A stretch of 13,541 nucleotides of DNA from NCBI GenBank assembly GCA_046719305.1, contig JBDNDE010000121.1:1-13541 (forward strand), in the 5' to 3' direction. Origin of the DNA: RGDT01 sp046719305 (lineage in GTDB: Bacteria > Planctomycetota > Planctomycetia > Gemmatales > Gemmataceae). The translations under genes were made by a program, and so were the position numbers. A model generated the notes under the pieces. It saw nothing but the letters and a program-made list of their open reading frames with translations, searched no databases and had not been told where the DNA came from. Positions 5,763-12,822 of the stretch are shown here, in pieces (positions within the stretch are counted from its first letter, which is position 1; every line of letters begins with the position of its first letter).

Positions 5763-7712
5763 TTACTTCTTCACTTCAAACTCGGCGTCGATGACATCGT
5801 CGGGGCCGCTACCGCTGCTGCTGCCTGGTGTCGCGCCGGCAGTGCTGCCGCCGTCTTGGCCGCTGACGTATTTAGCCAAGCCTTGCGCCGCGACCTTCAA
5901 ATCGCTGCTAGCTTGCCTGATCGCCTGGACATCCTCACCCTTCGACGCCGTCTTGGCCTTCTCGATGGCCGCGTTGATGGCGTTCTTTTCCGCTTCGCCG
6001 AGCTTGGCCTGATGTTCCTTCATGGTCTTTTCTACCGAGTGGATCACGCTGTCTATCTCGTTGCGGGCCTCGATCAATTCGACCTTGCGGCGGTCCTCAG
6101 CGGCATGGGCCTCGGCTTCCTTACGCATGCGTTCGACTTCCTTGGCATCCAGACCGCTGGAACCTTCGATCTTGATGTTGGCCTGCTTGCCGGTGTCCTT
6201 GTCCTTGGCGGTGACTTCCAGCACGCCGTTTTTGTCGAGCTTGAAGGTCACTTCGATTTGGGGCACACCGCGCGGCGCGGGACGGATGCCTTCCAGATTG
6301 AATTCGCCCAGCAAGCGGTTGGCTGGACTTTTGGCGATCTCGCTCTCGCCCTGGTAGACACTCACTGTGACCGCGGACTGATTATCCGAAGCGGTACTGA
6401 AGATCTGCGAGCGTTCGCAGGGAATCGTCGTGTTCTTCTCGATCAAGCGGGTGAGTCGGCCCCCGAGGGTTTCAATACCCAAGCTCAAGGGGGTTACGTC
6501 TTGCAACACCACCTCGCTCTTGCTGCCCAAGAGCAGTTGCGCTCCCTGGATAGCTGCACCGACTGCGACCACCTCGTCGGGGTTGACCCCGCGATGTCCT
6601 TCTTTGCCGAAGATTTCCTTCACCAGCGCCTGAACGCGCGGCATCCGGGTCATCCCACCGACCATCACCACCTCGTCGATGTCGCTGGGCTTCAGCTTGG
6701 CATCGGCCAAGGCTTGCATGACCGGCTTGCGGCAACGCTCGATCAGATGATCCACCATCCGCTCGAACTGGGCTCGTGTAATCGTTAGCTGCAAATGCTT
6801 CGGCCCGCTGGCATCGGCCGTGATAAACGGTAAGTTGATGTCGGTAGTGGCTTGCTGAGAAAGATCCTTCTTGGCTCGCTCGGCCGCCTCTTTGAGCCGT
6901 TGCAAGGCCATCTGGTCTTTGCGCAAGTCAATGCCATGTTCCTTCTTGAATTCCTCGGCGATGTAATCAATCAGCACTTGGTCGAAGTCGTCGCCCCCCA
7001 AGTGCGTGTCGCCGTTAGTACTCAGCACCTGGAAGAAACCGTCGGCTACATCCAGGACCGACACGTCGAAGGTCCCGCCGCCCAAGTCGAAGACGACGAT
7101 CTTCTCGTTCTTTTTCTTGTCGATGCCATAGGCCAACGAAGCAGCGGTCGGCTCGTTGATGATCCGCATGCGCTGTTTTTCTTTGCGACCGGTGCCTGGA
7201 TCGACAATCTCCCATTCGGATTCAAAGCCGGCAATCACGGCGGCTTCGAGCGTCGCTTGTCGTTGTGCGTCGTTGAAGTATGCCGGAACCGTAATGACGG
7301 CTTTGTTGACCCGCTGTCCGAGGTAGGCTTCGGCGGCCTCTTTGAGCTTACGCAGCACCATGGCGCTGATTTCGGGTGGCGCGTAGTGCTTACCATCGAT
7401 CTCGACTTTCGCTGGTTCATCCGGCGCGCCGACGATCTTGTAAGGTACTAGTTTTTCCTCATCGGCCACTTCCTTCCGACGACGGCCCATGAAACGCTTA
7501 ATGGAGTAGATGGTGCGTTTGGGATTAGTGACCGCCTGGCGTTTGGCCGGATCGCCCACGAGACGGTCGCCCTTGTCGGTGAAGGCCACCACACTGGGAG
7601 TGAGGCGGTTGCCCTCTTGATTGGCGATGACCTTCACCTCACCGCCTTCCATGACAGCGACCACGCTGTTGGTGGTGCCGAGGTCGATGCCAATAATTTT
7701 TTCTTCTGCCAT
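5763..7712 (-). CDS. dnaK: Molecular chaperone DnaK (Hsp70)
   Basis: 649 residues; E. coli DnaK has 638. It is an ATP-driven cytoplasmic chaperone that binds hydrophobic peptide stretches and works with a J-domain protein and GrpE. The ATPase domain is about 1-398: IGIDLGTTNS at 7-16, TVPAYFNDAQRQAT at 141-154, INEPTAAS at 185-192, DLGGGTFDVS at 209-218 and VGGMTRMP at 351-358. The expected catalytic residues are present (K72, E187, D209, T214). The linker VVLQDVTPL is at 401-409, then the beta substrate-binding domain to about 520, a helical lid to about 617, a Gly/Ser-rich tail and the end DDVIDAEFEVKK. The oddity is a 16-residue insertion relative to E. coli at about 164-181, just before R183. 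The start ATG 7712 has AGGGGA at 7726-7721, 8 nt upstream. grpE and dnaJ are not beside it, and no CIRCE element is visible. The gene appears monocistronic. Confidence 0.98.
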   Translation of the reverse strand: MAEEKIIGIDLGTTNSVVAVMEGGEVKVIANQEGNRLTPSVVAFTDKGDRLVGDPAKRQAVTNPKRTIYSIKRFMGRRRKEVADEEKLVPYKIVGAPDEPAKVEIDGKHYAPPEISAMVLRKLKEAAEAYLGQRVNKAVITVPAYFNDAQRQATLEAAVIAGFESEWEIVDPGTGRKEKQRMRIINEPTAASLAYGIDKKKNEKIVVFDLGGGTFDVSVLDVADGFFQVLSTNGDTHLGGDDFDQVLIDYIAEEFKKEHGIDLRKDQMALQRLKEAAERAKKDLSQQATTDINLPFITADASGPKHLQLTITRAQFERMVDHLIERCRKPVMQALADAKLKPSDIDEVVMVGGMTRMPRVQALVKEIFGKEGHRGVNPDEVVAVGAAIQGAQLLLGSKSEVVLQDVTPLSLGIETLGGRLTRLIEKNTTIPCERSQIFSTASDNQSAVTVSVYQGESEIAKSPANRLLGEFNLEGIRPAPRGVPQIEVTFKLDKNGVLEVTAKDKDTGKQANIKIEGSSGLDAKEVERMRKEAEAHAAEDRRKVELIEARNEIDSVIHSVEKTMKEHQAKLGEAEKNAINAAIEKAKTASKGEDVQAIRQASSDLKVAAQGLAKYVSGQDGGSTAGATPGSSSGSGPDDVIDAEFEVKK

Positions 7713-7720
7713 AAGAAAAT

Positions 7721-7772
7721 TCCCCTTTCACGATGATGCCCCTCTCGGGGACGAGGACTCAAACGATCATCG
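7721..7772 (-). promoter_or_regulatory. Structured dnaK 5' leader with GNRA-type hairpin
   Basis: On the minus strand an outer 7-bp stem CGATGAT (7772-7766) / ATCATCG (7737-7731) encloses an inner stem CCCC-GAGA-GGGG (7750-7739) whose loop fits the GNRA pattern. The Shine-Dalgarno AAAGGGGA starts within a few bases of the outer stem. Its GGGG run could pair with the same CCCC, so a switch between folds is possible. A role as RNA thermometer is inference; the base pairing is seen directly. Confidence 0.4.
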
Positions 7773-7868
7773 CCGTCGGAAAAAAGAGACGGTGATGGGA
7801 AAATCGCTGCCCTTTATCTCCCACGGAGTTGGCGAATGGTAAAATGCCCTGCAAGGCCCGTGCCGCAA

Positions 7869-7978
7869 GAGAGGATCCCCCTCTCATTCGCCCTAACATC
7901 GAATGGGAAAACGAGTTGGAACGCTCGTTTTTGGGCCAATCACCCGCCGACTCGCTGCTGTCTGCCAAAACGACAGAC
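7869..7978. repeat. Cluster of four short inverted repeats, candidate operators
   Basis: GAGAGG (7869-7874) / CCTCTC (7880-7885); CATTCG (7885-7890) / CGAATG (7900-7905) with 9-nt spacer; AAAACGAG (7908-7915) / CTCGTTTT (7924-7931) with 8-nt spacer; GTCTG (7960-7964) / CAGAC (7974-7978) with 9-nt spacer. The third is an 8-bp perfect stem with A/T-rich outer ends, so it could also act as a terminator-like hairpin on either strand. Confidence 0.5.
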
Positions 7979-8011
7979 GCCCACGACGGCTTGGCTTGCC
8001 TTCACGTCGCT

Positions 8012-8041
8012 TTGGCACCAAAACTGTCGTTTGGGTTTAAT
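8012..8041 (+). promoter_or_regulatory. Sigma70-like promoter for the pheA-aroF operon
   Basis: TTGGCA (8012-8017) and TTTAAT (8036-8041), each 5 of 6 to consensus, with 18-nt spacing. This gives a leader of roughly 84 nt before ATG 8132. An imperfect dyad CCAAAAC (8018-8024) / GTTTGG (8029-8034) fills the spacer and could be an operator. Confidence 0.5.
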
Positions 8042-8131
8042 TCCGAATCTTGCCGACGCTTAGGGCGATCGCTACCATGGCATTTATTGAATTACACCAC
8101 ACCGCAACAGTAGGCGTGAGAGACGTAATCC

Positions 8132-9268
8132 ATGGCGCGTAAGCCCGAGGGCAATCCACCGAGTCCCGCTGCTCGGACGGCCAGCCAGTTAAAAGCCCTA
8201 CGGGGCCAAATTGATAAGTTGGATCAGGAAATTGTCCGGCTTATTAACCAGCGCGCTTCCATCGCCGCTGAGATTGGCCGCGCCAAACGCGAACAGGGCG
8301 AGGATGTGTTCGCCCCCGCACGGGAGGAAGAAGTCTACGCCAACGTTCTGGAGACACACCGCAAGTGCAAGGGGCAACTCGACGAAACGACCATTCGGGC
8401 CGTTTTTCGCGAGATTATGTCCGGCTCTCGCTCTCTTCAGAAGGTATTAAAGATAGCTTATCTCGGACCCGAATATAGCTTTAGCCACCTGGCCGCTCTG
8501 GAACATTTCGGCCAATCCGTTGAGTTTGTCCCTGTCTCCACCATCGCTGCCGTCTTTGAGGAAGTGCAACGGGTTCATGTCGACTATGGGGTCGTCCCTG
8601 TTGAAAACTCCACCGATGGCCGGGTCAGCGACACTTTGGACATGTTCGTCCGCATGCCCAACATCCAGATTAATGGTGAGGTCCGCGTGCACATCCATCA
8701 TAATCTGGTGGCCAACTGCGAACCTCAGGAGATTCGCCGGGTCTATTCCAAAGCTCAGGCGCTTTCTCAGTGTCGCCATTGGCTGGCCAAAAACATGCCC
8801 CAAGCGCAACTCAAAGATGTCGGTAGCACCGCCACCGCAGCCGAACTGGCCCTACGGGAACCCGGTGCGGCCGCCCTGGCTAGCCGTCAAGCTGCCGTTC
8901 GCTACGGCCTGCGGGTTCTCTTCGCCCAGATCGAAGATTCGCCCCACAACGAAACCCGTTTTGCGGTCATCGGCCATCACAAAGCCGAGCGAACCGGCAA
9001 GGACAAGACGGCGATCATGTTTCGTCTGCCGCACAATCCCGGCTCGCTGGTGGAGGCGTTGGAGGTGTTCAAGCAAAACCGGATCAACCTGACCTGGATC
9101 GAATCGTTCCCGACGCAAAGCCCCAAGACAGAGTATCTGTTCTTCGTAGACTTCGAGGGTCACGTCGACGACGCTAAGGTCAGCCGCACTCTCAAAGCCC
9201 TCACTGAACATACCTCAGAACTCAACGTGTTGGGGTCTTTCCCTGTCGCCATGACGATCGGCGGTTGA
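8132..9268 (+). CDS. pheA: Bifunctional chorismate mutase / prephenate dehydratase
   Basis: 378 residues, cytoplasmic. It converts chorismate to prephenate and then to phenylpyruvate, the last steps before phenylalanine transamination. An AroQ-type mutase spans about 18-100 with the expected polar residues (R24, R41, K52, the REEE stretch at 64-67). The dehydratase domain (about 106-285) has GPEYSFSH at 112-119, ENSTDGRVSDTLD at 158-170, GSTATAAE at 231-238 and the catalytic NETRF at 273-277. The C-terminal ACT domain (about 292-378) binds phenylalanine in relatives, but its usual GALV and ESRP motifs read GSLV (304-307) and ESFP (324-327). The N-terminal 17 residues are a Pro-rich extension. 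The start ATG 8132 has a modest GTGAGAG at 8116-8122. aroF follows after 23 nt, so the two are probably one operon. Confidence 0.96.
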   Translation: MARKPEGNPPSPAARTASQLKALRGQIDKLDQEIVRLINQRASIAAEIGRAKREQGEDVFAPAREEEVYANVLETHRKCKGQLDETTIRAVFREIMSGSRSLQKVLKIAYLGPEYSFSHLAALEHFGQSVEFVPVSTIAAVFEEVQRVHVDYGVVPVENSTDGRVSDTLDMFVRMPNIQINGEVRVHIHHNLVANCEPQEIRRVYSKAQALSQCRHWLAKNMPQAQLKDVGSTATAAELALREPGAAALASRQAAVRYGLRVLFAQIEDSPHNETRFAVIGHHKAERTGKDKTAIMFRLPHNPGSLVEALEVFKQNRINLTWIESFPTQSPKTEYLFFVDFEGHVDDAKVSRTLKALTEHTSELNVLGSFPVAMTIGG

Positions 9269-9276
9269 ATCAGGCC

Positions 9277-9282
9277 AAGGAG
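9277..9282 (+). promoter_or_regulatory. Ribosome binding site fixing the aroF start
   Basis: AAGGAG, 9 nt before ATG 9292. An in-frame TTG at 9265 overlaps the pheA stop but has no such site, and the protein family begins at the ATG (MIIVLRPDTT). Confidence 0.8.
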
Positions 9283-9291
9283 CATCGCGCT

Positions 9292-10326
9292 ATGATTATC
9301 GTCCTACGCCCCGATACCACCGAGGCGCAGATCGATCACGTGCTGGAACGCATCGGCGAGTTGGGCCTCAAAGCCCACCTCAGCCGGGGCGAGTCGCGTA
9401 CCATCATCGGCGTCATCGGCGATGAAAGCAAATTGCAAACCGAGCCGCTCCAAGCCATCCCCGGCGTGGAACAGGTACTGCCGATCATGAAACCGTTCAA
9501 ACTCGCCAGCCGCGAGATGCGCAAAAGCGATAGCGTGATCACCATTGGTGCCAACCTCCCCGGCGTCCAGCCCGTGCAAGTCGGGGGTGGCTCATTGCTG
9601 ATGATCGCCGGTCCCTGCGCTGTCGAAAGCCGCGAGGTGTTGGAAACCATCGCCACAGCCGTAAAAGCCGCCGGCGCGAATCTGCTGCGTGGCGGGGCGT
9701 TCAAGCCGCGGACCAGTCCGTATGCCTTTCAGGGGTTGGGCGAGGCTGGCTTGCAAATCCTGCGAGAGGTAGGCCACGCCCACGGCATGCCGGTCGTCAC
9801 CGAGGTTATGGATCCCCGTCAGGTGCCTTTGGTTGAGCGTTATGCAGATATGTTGCAGATTGGCGCACGTAACATGCAAAATTTCGATCTGCTCAAAGAG
9901 GTCGGTCAGGCCCGCAAACCCGTCTTGCTCAAACGCGGCATGAGTGCCACGGTCAAAGATTTACTCATGTCTGCTGAATATATCCTCAGCGAAGGAAACC
10001 CCGCTGTCGTCTTGTGCGAACGCGGCGTGCGGACCTTCGAGGAATCCACCCGCAATATGCTTGATCTCAGCGCCGTGCCCAACGTCAAAGGCCAAAGCCA
10101 CCTGCCGATTATCGTCGATCCCAGCCATGCTACCGGCCGGCCTGACTTGATCCCAGCGATGGCCAAAGCCGCCGTCGCGGCTGGTGCCGATGGCGTTCAC
10201 ATCGAGGTTCACAGCTGCCCGGAAAAGGCTCTGAGTGATGGTCCCCAGGCACTGTTGCCGCCCCAGTACGCTCAACTGGTTGCGGAACTGCGACAACTAG
10301 CCTCGCTCCTAGGCCGCCGCTTTTAG
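9292..10326 (+). CDS. aroF: 3-deoxy-7-phosphoheptulonate (DAHP) synthase with N-terminal regulatory domain
   Basis: 344 residues. It condenses phosphoenolpyruvate with erythrose 4-phosphate to DAHP, the first step of the shikimate pathway, in the cytoplasm. The whole protein matches the type I-beta enzyme of Thermotoga maritima as I recall it. A ferredoxin-like (ACT-type) regulatory domain covers about 1-70 (MIIVLRPDTTEAQI, KAHLSRGESRTIIGVIGD), and the barrel covers about 80-344. Visible motifs are IAGPCAVES (105-113), LRGGAFKPRTSPYAFQGLG (132-150), IGARNMQNF (190-198), LLKRGMSAT (212-220), LCERGVRTFE (241-250), DPSHATGRPDL (276-286) and EKALSDGPQ (311-319). The metal ligands are C109, H279, E305 and D316. 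In T. maritima the small domain mediates inhibition by tyrosine or phenylalanine. Placement after pheA suggests joint control of aromatic flux. The stop is TAG 10324-10326. Confidence 0.97.
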   Translation: MIIVLRPDTTEAQIDHVLERIGELGLKAHLSRGESRTIIGVIGDESKLQTEPLQAIPGVEQVLPIMKPFKLASREMRKSDSVITIGANLPGVQPVQVGGGSLLMIAGPCAVESREVLETIATAVKAAGANLLRGGAFKPRTSPYAFQGLGEAGLQILREVGHAHGMPVVTEVMDPRQVPLVERYADMLQIGARNMQNFDLLKEVGQARKPVLLKRGMSATVKDLLMSAEYILSEGNPAVVLCERGVRTFEESTRNMLDLSAVPNVKGQSHLPIIVDPSHATGRPDLIPAMAKAAVAAGADGVHIEVHSCPEKALSDGPQALLPPQYAQLVAELRQLASLLGRRF

Positions 10327-10449
10327 GCACTGAAGTTCAAACAATCAAGTTCTCGACAGGATCAACACAAGGCACACAGAAGAAGAGCGGTCGGTCGGTC
10401 AACTGCTTGTCTCAAATCAATCTCTATTCTCTCCCTGGAGATGCTTGCC

Positions 10450-12804
10450 ATGTTCCTCCTTCTGCTGCTTGCTGCCGCTGATCCGTTTGTCTTCACTGAG
10501 GTGAACAAGCTTGGTGTCGAGGGCCGGGCTTGGCCCACCTCAGAACTGGCCGCTCCCTTTGATCGTTTGCCGGCTAAGGCGGATAAGCTGGTACGCCCAG
10601 TTGTCTGGTCGCTTTCACGCCATAGTGCGGGGATGGCGGTTCGCTTTCGCAGCGATGCCACCGCCTTGCAAATCCGCTGGACGCTGACCAGCGACCGCCT
10701 GGCCATGGATCACATGCCGGCGACTGGCGTCAGTGGCGTCGATCTTTACGTCCGCGATGAGCGAGGCACCTGGCGATGGCTAGCAGTCGGCCGACCCAAA
10801 GCCAAGAGCAACCTCTTGGACATCGCCGGCCTGCCAGCCGGCAAGAGCCGCGAGTTTCTACTCTATTTGCCGCTTTACAATGGGGTCGCAGCAATGGAGA
10901 TCGGCGTGCCCAAGAATGCCATCCTCCAACCTGTTGCGGCTCCGGGCAAACCGATCGTCTTTTACGGTACCTCGATCACCCACGGGGCCTGCGCTTCTCG
11001 CCCGGGCATGACCACTTCAGCGATTCTCGGCCGCAAACTGAACCGCCCCATCGTCAACCTCGGCTTCAGCGGCAACGGCAAACTAGAAGAGTCTGTAGGT
11101 AAGCTGATGGCCGAGATCGACGCCGCGGTGTATGTCATCGACTGCCTGCCGAATTGCACGGCGGCCGAGGTAAGGGAACGGACGAAACCGCTGGTGCAGG
11201 CGATCCGTGCCAGGCGGCCCGATACGCCGATTGTGCTGGTGGAAGATCGAACTTATACAAATGCGCACACATTGACCGATCGCCAGAAACGGCATGCCAC
11301 GAGCCGAGCAGCCCTACGCGAGGCGTTCGATCAGATGACCTGGGAGGGCGTCGCCACGTTGCACTATCTCGAAGGGGCTGACTTGTTGGGCGACGATGAT
11401 GAGGCCACCGTCGACGGTTCGCATCCGACCGATCTGGGCTTTATGCGGCAGGCAGCGATCTTCGAGCCAAAGCTACGTTACATCCTCGCTCCAGGGCCGA
11501 ACTTCTCCAACGAGTTGGCAGGCTACCCACAACAGCAAAGCTATGCGCCGGGCGACACCGTGTCGTTTCGTATCTCGTGCGCCGAGCCGACCTTTGACGC
11601 GGTCATCGAACGCATCGGGGCCAAGGTGGAAGTTGTCCACACGCAACGTGGCCTGAAGGGCAGCCGTCACCCCATTCCACCCGATGCCTCGGCCAAGGGC
11701 TGTAACTGGCCTGAGACTTGGGTGTTGGTGATTCCCAAGGACTGGCGAAGCGGCTACTATCGGGTGAGGCTGACGGCGGGTAAGCGTACAGCGGAAATGT
11801 TTTTCGTGGTCCGAGCCGCCCAGCCCGGCACCACCAGCAAGATTCTGCTACCGCTGGCGACCAACACCTACAACGCCTACACCAACTGGGGCGGTTACAG
11901 CCTGTACGGCTACCATGCCACTAATCGCGTGCAGGGGCGACAGGTGTCGTTTCGCCGGCCACAATCCAGCCAATTTTTCAGCTGGGAGGCCCATTTCGTC
12001 CGCTGGGCCGAGGCCAACGGTTTCCCGTTGGAATATGCCACCAATCTGGATCTAGAGAATCGGCCCGAGATGCTCAAGCAGTACAAGCTCGTGCTAAGCG
12101 TGGGGCACGATGAATACTGGTCGACCCCGATGCGCGACCATCTGGAGAAGTGGATCGCCAACGGCGGGCATGTGGCCTTTTTCAGCGGCAATACCTGTTG
12201 TTGGCAGGTACGTCAAACCGCCCAGCGCGACGGGCTGATCTGTTACAAGCAAGCCTACCGGGCTGATCCGCTCTTTGCGATCGGCGAACGCAAGCTTCTT
12301 TCGACCTTGTGGAGTCATCACTTGTTAGCGCGTCCGGAAAACATGCTCACCGGGGTTGGCTTCCTGCACGGCGGCTACCACAAGAGCCACGGCCAACTAA
12401 TGGACGGCAGCGGAGCCTTCACGGTGCATCGGCCGGAGCATTGGATTTTCGAAGGCACGGGATTGAAGCGTGGCGAGGCGTTCGGGGCCAAATATAAGGT
12501 GGTCGGCTACGAATGCGATGGCTGCGAGTTGGTATGGAAGGAGGGCCTACCTGAGCCGACCCACCGCGACGGCACGCCCAAAGGATTCAGCATCTTGGCC
12601 ACCGCTCCGGCCAAGTGGCACCCCGATGATAGCGAGTGGTACGAACGCTGGACGCGTGGGCACACCGGCCATGCGGTGGTAGGTACCTACAGTCGCGGGG
12701 GGACGGTAGTAACCGTTGGGACCACCGATTGGTCGCGCGGCTTGCAGGGCGACCCGGTCATTCAACGCATCACATCCAACATCCTGCGCCGACTGTCCAA
12801 GTAA
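10450..12804 (+). CDS. Exported GxDLY/SGNH hydrolase fused to N,N-dimethylformamidase beta-subunit-like region
   Basis: 784 residues from ATG 10450. An upstream ATG at 10441 abuts GGAG (10437-10440) and is too close, whereas 10450 is 9 nt away. A short signal peptide opens the protein (MFLLLLLAAADP). Residues about 15-155 are a GxDLY-type beta domain with GVDLY at 96-100. Residues about 165-345 are an SGNH/GDSL hydrolase: nucleophile S175 in GTSIT, block II GFSGNGK (205-211), block III N235 in DCLPN, block V D322 and H325 in DGSHPTD. Such domains usually remove acyl esters. Residues about 355-457 are a beta sandwich (SYAPGDTVSF...DWRSGYYRVRL). Residues about 460-784 match the N,N-dimethylformamidase large-subunit fold: LPLATNTYNAYTNWGGYSLY, LSVGHDEYWSTPMRD (549-563), VAFFSGNTCCWQVR. 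Tyr556 and Glu688 are possible metal ligands; this is inference. It is the first gene of a pair, 18 nt before the DUF1080 gene. The substrate is unknown; a glycan carrying ester and amide groups is plausible. Confidence 0.85.
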   Translation: MFLLLLLAAADPFVFTEVNKLGVEGRAWPTSELAAPFDRLPAKADKLVRPVVWSLSRHSAGMAVRFRSDATALQIRWTLTSDRLAMDHMPATGVSGVDLYVRDERGTWRWLAVGRPKAKSNLLDIAGLPAGKSREFLLYLPLYNGVAAMEIGVPKNAILQPVAAPGKPIVFYGTSITHGACASRPGMTTSAILGRKLNRPIVNLGFSGNGKLEESVGKLMAEIDAAVYVIDCLPNCTAAEVRERTKPLVQAIRARRPDTPIVLVEDRTYTNAHTLTDRQKRHATSRAALREAFDQMTWEGVATLHYLEGADLLGDDDEATVDGSHPTDLGFMRQAAIFEPKLRYILAPGPNFSNELAGYPQQQSYAPGDTVSFRISCAEPTFDAVIERIGAKVEVVHTQRGLKGSRHPIPPDASAKGCNWPETWVLVIPKDWRSGYYRVRLTAGKRTAEMFFVVRAAQPGTTSKILLPLATNTYNAYTNWGGYSLYGYHATNRVQGRQVSFRRPQSSQFFSWEAHFVRWAEANGFPLEYATNLDLENRPEMLKQYKLVLSVGHDEYWSTPMRDHLEKWIANGGHVAFFSGNTCCWQVRQTAQRDGLICYKQAYRADPLFAIGERKLLSTLWSHHLLARPENMLTGVGFLHGGYHKSHGQLMDGSGAFTVHRPEHWIFEGTGLKRGEAFGAKYKVVGYECDGCELVWKEGLPEPTHRDGTPKGFSILATAPAKWHPDDSEWYERWTRGHTGHAVVGTYSRGGTVVTVGTTDWSRGLQGDPVIQRITSNILRRLSK

Positions 12805-12810
12805 CCCTTT

Positions 12811-12815
12811 GGAGG
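12811..12815 (+). promoter_or_regulatory. Ribosome binding site of the DUF1080 gene
   Basis: GGAGG, 7 nt before ATG 12823 and 6 nt after the preceding stop codon. It supports co-translation on one mRNA with the hydrolase fusion. Confidence 0.75.
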
Positions 12816-12822
12816 CTCTCCG

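Larger units (their letters stand above)
7713..8131. other. 419-bp divergent regulatory region between dnaK and pheA
   Basis: No gene is supported here. It contains the dnaK leader (7721-7772), a run of dyads between 7869 and 7978, a promoter candidate reading right (8012-8041) and an 8-bp palindrome GCGATCGC (8065-8072). No convincing sigma70-like promoter reading toward dnaK was found, so dnaK may use an alternative sigma factor. Confidence 0.6.

Noticed and set aside
5685..6788. A 367-codon open frame on the plus strand opposite dnaK
   Set aside because: It is fully antisense to a well-conserved dnaK, its protein resembles no family and is low in motif content, and long antisense frames opposite dnaK are a known artefact of its codon use.
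7713..8131. CIRCE or HAIR heat-shock operator upstream of dnaK
   Set aside because: Neither consensus is present. The dyads found have different arm sequences.
9265..9291. TTG start for DAHP synthase overlapping the pheA stop
   Set aside because: AAGGAG is correctly spaced for ATG 9292, and the family begins at that methionine.
10391..10402. GGTC triplication before the SGNH gene
   Set aside because: Only three 4-bp units, too short to treat as a functional repeat. The 123-bp gap 10327-10449 shows no clear terminator or well-spaced promoter.
10441..10449. Upstream ATG for the SGNH fusion protein
   Set aside because: It directly abuts the GGAG ribosome site, leaving no spacer. The ATG at 10450 is spaced properly and still keeps the signal peptide.
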